Position numbers and translations under genes: made by a program. Shown one piece after another: positions 15,746 to 22,152 of a DNA stretch of 22,152 bases (its first letter is position 1; each line of letters opens with the position of its first letter). Origin of the DNA: CBDUBU01 sp965365465 (GTDB taxonomy: Bacteria; Bacteroidota; Rhodothermia; Rhodothermales; DASSAV01); NCBI GenBank assembly GCA_965365465.1, contig CBDUBU010000030.1:1-22152 (forward strand). Direction: 5' to 3'. The notes beneath the pieces are model-generated. The model did no database searches and was not told the origin of the DNA. It saw nothing but the letters and a program-made list of their open reading frames with translations.

Positions 15746-16639
15746 ATGGTTTACCGTACTGCTTCCCAGATTGACTTTTCGCCCTCCGACCTTCCTGCGC
15801 TCCCGAAACCTGGGCGCGTGCTGCTTACCACGCCTGATTTTTTTGAGGTGAAATACGTCATCAACCCGCACATGGCGGGAAACATCGACGAAATCAATCC
15901 CCCGGAAGCAAAAAAGCAATGGCTCAGGCTCCGCGAAGCCTACGAGACGCTCGGCTTTCAGCCCCTTATCGTAAAGGGTGTAGAAGGACTGCCCGATATG
16001 GTATTCTGCGCCAACCAGACCCTGCCGTATTACAGCCCGGAGAATGGGGAGCGAGGCGTCGTATTAAGCCGTATGTATGCCGACGAGCGAAAGGAAGAAG
16101 TATCCCATTACGCGCAATTTTTCCGGCAGCACGGGTTTGAAGTCATCGACTTTCCTTCACAGACCCAAACGAATTTTGAAGGCATGGGCGATGCCATCTG
16201 GCACCCCGGGCGGTATTTGCTCTGGGGAGGGTACGGATTCCGCACGGACAGCGCAGCGTATGATTACCTGTCTGAGGCCCTCGACGTGAGAATCCTTGCG
16301 CTTCAACTGGATGATCCCGACTTTTATCATCTCGACACCTGTTTCAGCGCCCTCGATGAGGAAACGGTTCTGATTTATCCGGGGGCTTTTCAGCCGGAAG
16401 GTCTGGAACTCATCAAGCACCTTTTCCAGCACGTCGTAGAAGCTCCTGAAAACGAGGCGCGAACGTTATTCGCTTGCAACGCACACTGTCCGGACGGCAA
16501 ACATGTGCTTATTCAGAGCGGCTGCGAAGAAACCAATCTCCGTCTGAAAGAGGCCGGCTTCACGCCCCTTGCGCTAGAAACAGGGGAGTTTCTGAAGGCA
16601 GGTGGTTCCGTTTTCTGCATGAAGCAGATGCTGTGGTAA
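15746..16639 (+). CDS. DDAH/CtlX-like amidinotransferase-family hydrolase
   Basis: A soluble protein of 297 residues from the ATG at 15746. Features of the guanidine-modifying superfamily are plain: PDMVFCANQ near the N-terminal substrate lid, FEGMGDAIWHPG with an acidic pair (Glu145, Asp149), the catalytic His195 in FYHLDTCFSAL, and the nucleophile Cys291 in GGSVFCMKQ. Members such as dimethylarginine dimethylaminohydrolase and citrullinase-like CtlX act on the guanidino or ureido group of arginine derivatives; which one applies here is unknown. No Shine-Dalgarno is visible. Its stop is three bases from the start of a glycosyltransferase gene, so the two are surely co-transcribed. The 165 bases upstream hold no clear promoter to my eye. 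Confidence 0.9.
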   Translation: MVYRTASQIDFSPSDLPALPKPGRVLLTTPDFFEVKYVINPHMAGNIDEINPPEAKKQWLRLREAYETLGFQPLIVKGVEGLPDMVFCANQTLPYYSPENGERGVVLSRMYADERKEEVSHYAQFFRQHGFEVIDFPSQTQTNFEGMGDAIWHPGRYLLWGGYGFRTDSAAYDYLSEALDVRILALQLDDPDFYHLDTCFSALDEETVLIYPGAFQPEGLELIKHLFQHVVEAPENEARTLFACNAHCPDGKHVLIQSGCEETNLRLKEAGFTPLALETGEFLKAGGSVFCMKQMLW

Positions 16640-16642
16640 AGC

Positions 16643-17329
16643 ATGGAACTATCCGTCATCATTCCAACCCTCAATGAAGCTGCCTGCATCGAACATACGC
16701 TCCAGACCGTGCTTGAGCAGGACCCCTCCGTGGAAATCATTGTGGCGGATGGCGGTTCTACCGACGAAACGCGCCAACGGGCAGAACGCTATGCTGCCGT
16801 TATTACCGGCCCGCAAGGGCGCGCCGTGCAGATGAATCGTGGGGCTGCCGTTGCTGCCGGAGAGACACTGCTGTTCCTTCACGCCGACACCCACCTTCCC
16901 CCGGACGGGCTGCAAGCGCTACGGCATTGCCTTCAGGACCCGGAAGCAGAAGCCGGCGCTTTCCGCCTCCACTTCGACCACGCCACAGCCCTTCTGCGCT
17001 TCTACAGTTTCTGCACCCGGTTCCCTTTCCCTCGTTTCTGCTTCGGCGACCGCTGCCTCTTTGTGCGCCGGTCTGTCTTTCGAGCCATAGGCGGCTATCC
17101 CGAAATACCCATTTTTGAAGACCTCGAAATCGTCTACCGGCTGCACCACAGGGGGGGATTTCGCTTCCTGCCTCAATACGCCGCCACCGCAGCCCGGCGT
17201 TTTCGGAGAAATGGTCCCCTCCGCCAGCAAATGCAGAACAGCTATCTGTGGCTCCACTACCTCGCCGGCACAGACCCCGCAAAACTGGCGCATCGTTACC
17301 GCTACGATACACCCCATCGCGGGATTTGA
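16643..17329 (+). CDS. Family 2 glycosyltransferase, TIGR04283 type
   Basis: A protein of 228 residues with a GT-A fold. LSVIIPTLNEAACIEHTL, VADGGSTDETRQRA and the metal-binding LFLHADTHLPPDG belong to family 2. GRAVQMNRGAAVAAGE, FGDRCLFVRRSVFRAIGGYPEIPIFEDLEIVYRLHHRG and ARRFRRNG are specific to the TIGR04283 (selenium/arsenosugar-context) group. No transmembrane segment is seen, so it acts in the cytosol or at the inner face of the membrane. In other bacteria this group sits with radical-SAM and TIGR04282 genes; none is visible here. Instead it follows the DDAH-like gene by three bases. Its sugar donor and acceptor are unknown. Confidence 0.9.
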   Translation: MELSVIIPTLNEAACIEHTLQTVLEQDPSVEIIVADGGSTDETRQRAERYAAVITGPQGRAVQMNRGAAVAAGETLLFLHADTHLPPDGLQALRHCLQDPEAEAGAFRLHFDHATALLRFYSFCTRFPFPRFCFGDRCLFVRRSVFRAIGGYPEIPIFEDLEIVYRLHHRGGFRFLPQYAATAARRFRRNGPLRQQMQNSYLWLHYLAGTDPAKLAHRYRYDTPHRGI

Positions 17330-17413
17330 TCAGTGGGCTGGTTCCGATTCAACTCACGTTCAAGCTCGGCGACAGAATGCAGTTCGCCTCCATGCGCGAT
17401 ACGCAGGGCGTTG

Positions 17414-17452
17414 GTTCCGGAGCCGGCGTCCTCACGTTCCGCAGGAGCCGGC
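17414..17452. repeat. Short GC-rich direct repeat between convergent genes
   Basis: GTTCCGGAGCCGGC (17414-17427) recurs as GTTCCGCAGGAGCCGGC (17436-17452), differing by an insertion of three bases. It lies in the 133-base gap between the convergent glycosyltransferase and receptor genes. GCCGGC is self-complementary, so the copies could pair as a stem, but there is no T-run. The rest of the gap shows nothing else. Confidence 0.5.
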
Positions 17453-17462
17453 AGCTTCGAGG

Positions 17463-20003
17463 CTACCGCAGGGTATATTGCAGGGAAGCAAACAGGTGTC
17501 GCGTCGCAGCCGGGAAGAACTGAGGTCCTGCAGGTCCCACATTTCCATAAAGCAGCACTTTCTCATCGAGCAAATTGTTTACGTCGAGCGCAAGCTTCAG
17601 GCCGCTCAGGGCGGAGCGTGCTGAAAAGCCGTATTGCATCGAGGCGTTCAGCAACACGAAAGGAGCAATTTCCAGATCAGAGTTATGGGCGCCGCCGGGA
17701 TCCTTTCCTCCTGAATTGTCGATGTATTGCCGTCCGGTGTATTTGGCATTGAGTGAAGCCGCCAGCCCGCTTCGGCTATACGTCAGACCCAGATTTGCTA
17801 TGTGATCCGGAAAACCTGCGATTGGATTGCCGTCACGTTCCGTGCCTGCTGTACTTGCATCCGACTCCACGTTGAACTCGGTAAACCGCACGAACCGATT
17901 CCGGCTCAACGTTGCGTTCGCCTGTACGCCAAGTCCTGCTCCTAGCCGAGCAATGCCTTCCAGTTCCACGCCAATATGACGCGAGTGGTCAGCGTTTCCG
18001 GTGCGTGGAACTCCGAACTGATCGAGACCACCGCTTGGCACAATCTCATTTCTGAAATCCATGAGGTACGCCGTTCCGGTAATCCGGTAGCGTTCCCGGT
18101 TGATCGATCCTCCAACTTCCAGATCCACTAAGCGCTCCGGCTTGACCAGAGGGTTGTCGTAATCAAATGAGTTATCCCGATTGCGCTCGAACTGCGGCAG
18201 AAAACCAGATCCGGCCTCCTCCCCGTCATACAGAGATTTCAGGCGCGGCTCGCGGTGCGCAAGTGCGATACTCAGGTACCCACTCACGGCATGTTCCGGA
18301 TTAAAAGTTACTCCCAGTCTGGGGTTGACGAACAGATACGGCTTGCGAAAAGATCTGGAAAAAAACTGCTCCTCGTAATGCCGGTACCGGCTGTAGGTCA
18401 TCTGCACATCTCCCTGCACCGCCAGCCAGTCGAGTGGACGTGTAAGATGGCTTCCGTACAACGATGCTATCGCTTTTTCCCCGTGAAACTGATAAACCTT
18501 TACATCTTGCTCCGGGCCAACCAGATGCTCAGGAAGACCAGACGCTTCCTCAATGCGCCCCCACCGCAGCGAGCGGTGAAGGCGCGCCTCGGCGCCCAGC
18601 GAGGTTTCTCCCGTGCTGCGCCGGAAGGTGAGGCGCGGCAGCCACCCTACCTGCCATTGATCCAGATAAGCTCTGAAAAGAACGGAAGCATCCGGGGCCG
18701 TGATGAACAGGGGCAGCGTCCGCTGCTGCGCATCAAGCCTGCGAAAACCGCCCGGCAGCCGAAGATAATCGGCAGAACGAAAGGTCCCTCCGAAATCAAA
18801 GTAGCCTTCCCCTTTCACCCAGAACAGCGCCTGATGCAACGTCGCGTTGTTCGACGGATTCCAGTCATGAAAGAGTTCCAGGTGCGGCTGATGGAAATAT
18901 TCCACGTCCTCTGTCAGACTACTGAAATTGGCCCGCCGTGCATCTTCATCCCCATTGGTTTCTTTTGCAACGCCAGAGTAGGCGAGGCCGTCGCGCTGCG
19001 GCCCGCCATATGCCTGTATCGTCAATGTCGAGTGGTTGCCGTAGCGCACCAGGCCTGCAAAGAAACGATAAAACCTGGACCAAGACCAGTCACGGTACCC
19101 CTCAGTCAGCAACCGGCTGAAACGCCCATATGCAACGTACCGGTTGTTCAAAAGACCCGTATTCGCCTCCAGGGTGTAGCGTTGTGTATCATACGCTCCG
19201 TAGCCTATTTCCGTCATGGCATATGGAAACGGCTTGTAGGGAAACGCAACGATATTTACCGCTCCACCGATGGCAGTAGGCCCGTAAAAGGCAGAGCCGG
19301 CGCCTCGCTGCACCTGAATATCCTGGATAGCTCCCTGAACATCGAAAAAGTTGATCCAGAAGACGTTATGATCTTCCGGATCATTCTGCGGAATACCGTT
19401 GATGGAAACGGCCAGCCTGCGCTGATCGAAACCGCGCATCCGCATCGTCGAGTAGCCGATTCCATTACCATTTTCCGAGTAATACGTGATGGAGGGGAGC
19501 GTCGAAAGAAGCACCGGCAGATCCTTCATATCCGGAAGTTCTTCCAGGTCGGCAGCGGTAAGGTTGCTGAATGTAATCGGAGTCAACTGCGCTTTTGCCC
19601 GTGTTGCCATAACGACAACGTCCGGCTGAGACAATGCCCGTTCGGCGAGTCTAACTTCAACTTCCAGCCTGCTGCCCGGCTGCACCTCGATGGGCATGAT
19701 ATGTTCAGCATACCCAATGAAGGAAGCCCTCAACTGATACCGGCCCGGCTGCACTCCGTTCAAAGAGAAGGCGCCCTCCGTTCCGGCTGCTGTCCCATAG
19801 CGTTGCAGGCTGGATCCTTCGGCATACAGGAGAATCCCGGCCCCTTCCAACGGCTCTGAATCTTCGTCGATCACAACACCAGTTACTGAGGATGCAGCAG
19901 GATTCTGAGCCTGAACTGCGGCTGTGGATATGAATAGAAGCACAAAAAACGCCCACGCAAGAACCCGGAGTTTGCCGGGAATGCTTCTTTGACTGTTCCT
20001 CAT
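17463..20003 (-). CDS. TonB-dependent outer-membrane receptor, probable thiamin (precursor) uptake
   Basis: A protein of 846 residues. Its ATG at 20003 is preceded by GGAGG (20013-20009) with five bases spacing, the clearest ribosome site in the window; the open frame reaches upstream to 20129 but crosses the terminator. A signal peptide (ending AAVQAQ) is followed by a carboxypeptidase-regulatory-like domain (about 38-115, SVTGVVIDEDSEPLEGAGILL). A plug domain (about 125-230) carries MRMRGFDQRRLAVSINGIPQ and VQRGAGSAFYGPTAIGGAVNI, and a long beta-barrel ends in LFASLQYTLR. It transports a ligand across the outer membrane with TonB energy. The TPP riboswitch in its leader points to thiamin or a related compound, as in the Omr1 receptors known in Bacteroidota; that assignment is inference from regulation. 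Confidence 0.93.
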   Translation of the reverse strand: MRNSQRSIPGKLRVLAWAFFVLLFISTAAVQAQNPAASSVTGVVIDEDSEPLEGAGILLYAEGSSLQRYGTAAGTEGAFSLNGVQPGRYQLRASFIGYAEHIMPIEVQPGSRLEVEVRLAERALSQPDVVVMATRAKAQLTPITFSNLTAADLEELPDMKDLPVLLSTLPSITYYSENGNGIGYSTMRMRGFDQRRLAVSINGIPQNDPEDHNVFWINFFDVQGAIQDIQVQRGAGSAFYGPTAIGGAVNIVAFPYKPFPYAMTEIGYGAYDTQRYTLEANTGLLNNRYVAYGRFSRLLTEGYRDWSWSRFYRFFAGLVRYGNHSTLTIQAYGGPQRDGLAYSGVAKETNGDEDARRANFSSLTEDVEYFHQPHLELFHDWNPSNNATLHQALFWVKGEGYFDFGGTFRSADYLRLPGGFRRLDAQQRTLPLFITAPDASVLFRAYLDQWQVGWLPRLTFRRSTGETSLGAEARLHRSLRWGRIEEASGLPEHLVGPEQDVKVYQFHGEKAIASLYGSHLTRPLDWLAVQGDVQMTYSRYRHYEEQFFSRSFRKPYLFVNPRLGVTFNPEHAVSGYLSIALAHREPRLKSLYDGEEAGSGFLPQFERNRDNSFDYDNPLVKPERLVDLEVGGSINRERYRITGTAYLMDFRNEIVPSGGLDQFGVPRTGNADHSRHIGVELEGIARLGAGLGVQANATLSRNRFVRFTEFNVESDASTAGTERDGNPIAGFPDHIANLGLTYSRSGLAASLNAKYTGRQYIDNSGGKDPGGAHNSDLEIAPFVLLNASMQYGFSARSALSGLKLALDVNNLLDEKVLLYGNVGPAGPQFFPAATRHLFASLQYTLR

Positions 20004-20023
20004 TTCTCCCTCCAAGTATTCGT

Positions 20024-20064
20024 AAAAACAAAAAGCCGCCTTACAGTTGACTGTTGAAGGCGGC
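20024..20064 (-). terminator. TPP-riboswitch-controlled terminator
   Basis: On the - strand GCCGCCTT (20064-20057) pairs with AAGGCGGC (20042-20035), and after a two-base bulge (CA) ACAGT (20054-20050) pairs with ACTGT (20047-20043). The U-tract is TTTTTGTTTTT (20034-20024). It lies between the riboswitch and the receptor start, the expected site for an attenuator. It should stop transcription when TPP is bound. Confidence 0.88.
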
Positions 20065-20174
20065 GCACCTTTACGATCCTGAACGGCAGAGACGTGAGAA
20101 ACGAAGTGCAGCATGGATAGGGAAGGCATCAGCAGCCCCCTACAGTCCTTGACTGCGTTCGCGTGTGCAAAACG

Positions 20175-20269
20175 CTGTTTCCCTACGCCGGTATGAGCCG
20201 GATCAGGTTCGAGGGGTATTATCTCAGCCTCGCCGTGTTATCCATTGCGGCGCGACACCCCCAACAGTC
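20175..20269 (-). promoter_or_regulatory. TPP (THI-box) riboswitch
   Basis: On the - strand the order is GGGGGTGTC (from about 20262), GGCTGAGATAATACCCC, TCGAACCTGATCCGG, a short loop, then CCGGCGTAGGGAA. These are the conserved thiamin-pyrophosphate sensor segments, including CUGAGA and the ACCUGAUC core. Helix P1 is CTGTT (20267-20263) with AACAG (20179-20175). A terminator follows about 110 bases on, then the receptor gene. Known TPP riboswitches in such positions turn genes off when TPP is plentiful. Confidence 0.97.
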
Positions 20270-20279
20270 TCAGAGCATT

Positions 20280-20312
20280 GCCTGAATTCATCAGGCGCTA
20301 TGCATCAAGATA
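20280..20312 (-). promoter_or_regulatory. Candidate receptor promoter element and leader hairpin
   Basis: In the 20270-20410 gap, TATCTTGA (20312-20305, - strand) is one base from the TAnnTTTG -7 element of Bacteroidota, with T-rich sequence about 19 bases before it. Just downstream GCCTGA (20296-20291) and TCAGGC (20285-20280) form a 6-bp hairpin that would be near the 5' end of the transcript. The rest of this gap shows nothing clear, apart from a weak hairpin near 20386-20403. Confidence 0.35.
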
Positions 20313-20410
20313 CGAAAGGCACAGGCGCGAAAAACGATTTCGCAGGCTTAACTTTGCATAGCCGGGTCGAGATTGCTACGATGAGGAAGAAACGAAAGTC
20401 TTCTTTCCTG

Positions 20411-21958
20411 TTAGGATCCGGCCCAGACTCCTGTAATCGCGTCGATAGGAGATGCATCCGTGCCACTCATGGAAACGCCGAGCAAAGCGCAGAGTGTAGG
20501 TGCAATCGCCTCAACCGGAGTCTGCCCTTCAAGCCGGGCTGGAGCGATGCCCGGCCCACCGGCTAGCAGCAGACAGTTCGGCGTATGATCGCCGGTTCGG
20601 CTTCCCAGAAAGGGATTGCCGCCCACAACTTCTCCTATCTTTTCCGACGTGATCCCTCTTATCGGGTCTGAACGCTCCCAGACGACGAGCAAATCCGGCA
20701 AATCGTTCAGGTGTTCTCCCCTGAACTCCTGGTGAACGCGCACCACTTCCCGTACGACGGGTCTTCCCGTGTCGAGATTCCTGAGTTCAAGCAGGTCTGC
20801 CGCTAATGCGTCGCAGAATGCGTCATACTCAGCGCCAGGACGGATCTTTCCTCTGGACTCCCTGCCTATGAGATTTACCCGCACGGCGCCACTGTTCTGG
20901 TTATGCGGCGCCGCGAAGCACTTGCGACGGCTGCGATCATACCTCACCACTGCCCCATCTGCGCGATCCGCCAATGCCTTGAAAATACCTTTTCCTATCT
21001 TCGTGCGCACAGCGCCTGGAACGATACTCCTGTAAGGGGACTTTACCCGGATGCTGTGGTTGCCCGGTTTTTTCTCCAGACGACGAAGCGTCTCATCCAG
21101 CAATTCATTGCCCGTATACGACACCCCCATACCCGGCCCTGTAAAAACAACGACGGTGGCTTCCGGGCCAGCCTTATCTATCAGGCGCGAAAGGACCCTG
21201 TCAGCCTCCCTGTAAACATCCAGCAGCGGATTCCCATATCTGGAAGCATATTCTGCACTGTACAAGGGGTGGCTCTCATCGTGGAGGTGCCATGCCTGAT
21301 GGCCGATATCATGAGGATCGGCGAACACCGTAGCAAAAAGATCCCAGGGGCCTTGCTGCAATAAGTGTTCGGAGAGATCAGCTTTCGTTCCGATTCGCGC
21401 AATGAGCGCGTCGCGCAGCGCACGAAACTCTTCAGGGCTGCGACCTGCATTCTCACTGTTGCCATCAAGCGGATCAGACCCGAAACCCGAAGTGATTTCC
21501 GCGATCAACTCCGGCGGCAGGCTCCGGGGAGCGGAAGTACGGTCATGCGTGGCCCAATCAGCAACCTGAATTCCGTTGAGCCGGCTCGACAAAGGCGCCC
21601 TTACCATATCAACGACGGCCACGCGACGGCCCGAATCGCTCAACGTCTCCCAGAACGGGCGGCGCTTGAGGTCCCGGCTCTCATCGAACCGCGCCGTGTT
21701 ATACTTATCAGCGCGAAACTGCCGGTGAAAATACCGTCCATGCTTTCCGGGATTTGCGCCTGTAAAAAGCGACGGCCACACCACGCCGTTTCCGAAACCT
21801 TTCGGGCCAGTTACCCTTCCCCATACACCATTTTCCATGATAGCCCGCATTCCGGGCAGCAACCCTTCCGCTGCCCATTTCAGCACAAGATCCGGCTCGG
21901 CAGAGTCCAGGCCAATAAAGAGAACGCGCGCAAACGTTTGGGAGGACATCAGCTTCAT
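20411..21958 (-). CDS. Type I phosphodiesterase/nucleotide pyrophosphatase-like protein, possibly altered active site
   Basis: A protein of 515 residues; the ATG at 21958 is used, but the ATG at 21949 has GGAG nine bases ahead and may be the true start. It has the alkaline-phosphatase-superfamily layout: FIGLDSAEPDLV with metal ligand Asp18, WPSLFTGANPGKHG (62-74) near the nucleophile, FADPHDIGHQAWH (212-224) with Asp214 and His220, and a C-terminal GDHTPN. The segment that in typical members reads SDHG (two metal ligands) is FTGPGMG here (272-278), so the second metal site may be weakened or lost. No signal peptide is seen, so it seems cytosolic. Substrates of this group are phosphodiesters or nucleotides. 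It is upstream of the receptor on the same strand but separated by its leader. Confidence 0.82.
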   Translation of the reverse strand: MKLMSSQTFARVLFIGLDSAEPDLVLKWAAEGLLPGMRAIMENGVWGRVTGPKGFGNGVVWPSLFTGANPGKHGRYFHRQFRADKYNTARFDESRDLKRRPFWETLSDSGRRVAVVDMVRAPLSSRLNGIQVADWATHDRTSAPRSLPPELIAEITSGFGSDPLDGNSENAGRSPEEFRALRDALIARIGTKADLSEHLLQQGPWDLFATVFADPHDIGHQAWHLHDESHPLYSAEYASRYGNPLLDVYREADRVLSRLIDKAGPEATVVVFTGPGMGVSYTGNELLDETLRRLEKKPGNHSIRVKSPYRSIVPGAVRTKIGKGIFKALADRADGAVVRYDRSRRKCFAAPHNQNSGAVRVNLIGRESRGKIRPGAEYDAFCDALAADLLELRNLDTGRPVVREVVRVHQEFRGEHLNDLPDLLVVWERSDPIRGITSEKIGEVVGGNPFLGSRTGDHTPNCLLLAGGPGIAPARLEGQTPVEAIAPTLCALLGVSMSGTDASPIDAITGVWAGS

Positions 21959-22152
21959 CTCCGGTAGTTTTGATTGAATGTCTATTCACGATTATCAGGA
22001 AGTCACCCCTCCTCAGACAGCAAATAGTTTTAACACATAAAATTGCGAGAATCCATCCCCTATTTGCTGCAACTAACTGCGTTTCCGGCTCATACTATAA
22101 CCCAAGTTGTGACCTACAGTCCAGTGGTGATGCTGTAGGCCAGCACGAATAG
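21959..22152. other. Upstream region at the window end, no gene seen
   Basis: These 194 bases are the upstream region of the phosphodiesterase gene. An open + frame from 21970 runs off the end but has no recognisable protein sense. CCTACAG (22113-22119) and CTGTAGG (22133-22139) can form a 7-bp hairpin with a 13-base loop. There is no T-run. Confidence 0.4.

Noticed and set aside
17297..17462. A short - strand frame after the receptor stop with a protein-like composition (…SVAELERELNRNQ…)
   Set aside because: It has no start codon of its own, overlaps the glycosyltransferase end, and is too short to place in a family; a gene remnant cannot be told from chance.
18255..19859. A 534-codon + strand open frame opposite the TonB receptor
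   Set aside because: It is fully antisense to a receptor with clear plug and barrel motifs; its translation is rich in Arg, Pro and His without domain sense, as expected of an antisense shadow in GC-rich DNA.
20004..20129. N-terminal extension of the receptor frame by 42 codons
   Set aside because: It runs through the terminator stem, while the ATG at 20003 has a strong ribosome site and opens a proper signal peptide.

Overview
The window looks like chromosomal DNA of a bacterium from the Bacteroidota/Rhodothermota (FCB) branch. Evidence: FabI is of the Bacteroidota type; a TonB-dependent receptor carries an N-terminal carboxypeptidase-regulatory-like domain; a FadL-like barrel protein is followed by a TPR protein with the C-terminus usual in that group; there are many lipoproteins; and Shine-Dalgarno sequences are mostly weak or absent. 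Base composition is mid-to-high GC. There is no sign of phage, insertion sequences, CRISPR, tRNA or rRNA. Family names come from motifs read by eye, not from searches.

Left part, + strand (1-2851): the end of an outer-membrane barrel protein, a secreted TPR protein with a terminator, then a manganese-sensing yybP-ykoY riboswitch with its own terminator in front of a CaCA-family cation antiporter. The riboswitch suggests that this exchanger exports Mn2+.

Middle left, - strand (10123 down to 2852): inositol-monophosphatase-like enzyme, fabI, a HAD phosphatase, a secreted L,D-transpeptidase, a SAM methyltransferase, a long NfeD protease, a short NfeD protein, and a lipoprotein ending in a TonB-C-like domain. 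Structured RNA leaders appear in front of fabI and directly in front of the long NfeD gene.

Middle right, + strand (10221-17329): a lipoprotein of unknown function, an ABC ATPase and permease coupled by an ATGA overlap, a second lipoprotein, a strong terminator, an MFS transporter, then a tight two-gene unit of a DDAH/CtlX-like amidinohydrolase and a TIGR04283-type glycosyltransferase.

Right part, - strand (21958 down to 17463): a type I phosphodiesterase-like protein, then a TPP riboswitch, a terminator and a TonB-dependent receptor, which together form a probable thiamin-repressed outer-membrane uptake system.

The most interesting content is regulatory. Two metabolite/metal riboswitches each have a visible transcription-terminator expression platform, and in both one can read mutually exclusive base pairing that would explain the switch (ON by Mn2+, OFF by TPP).
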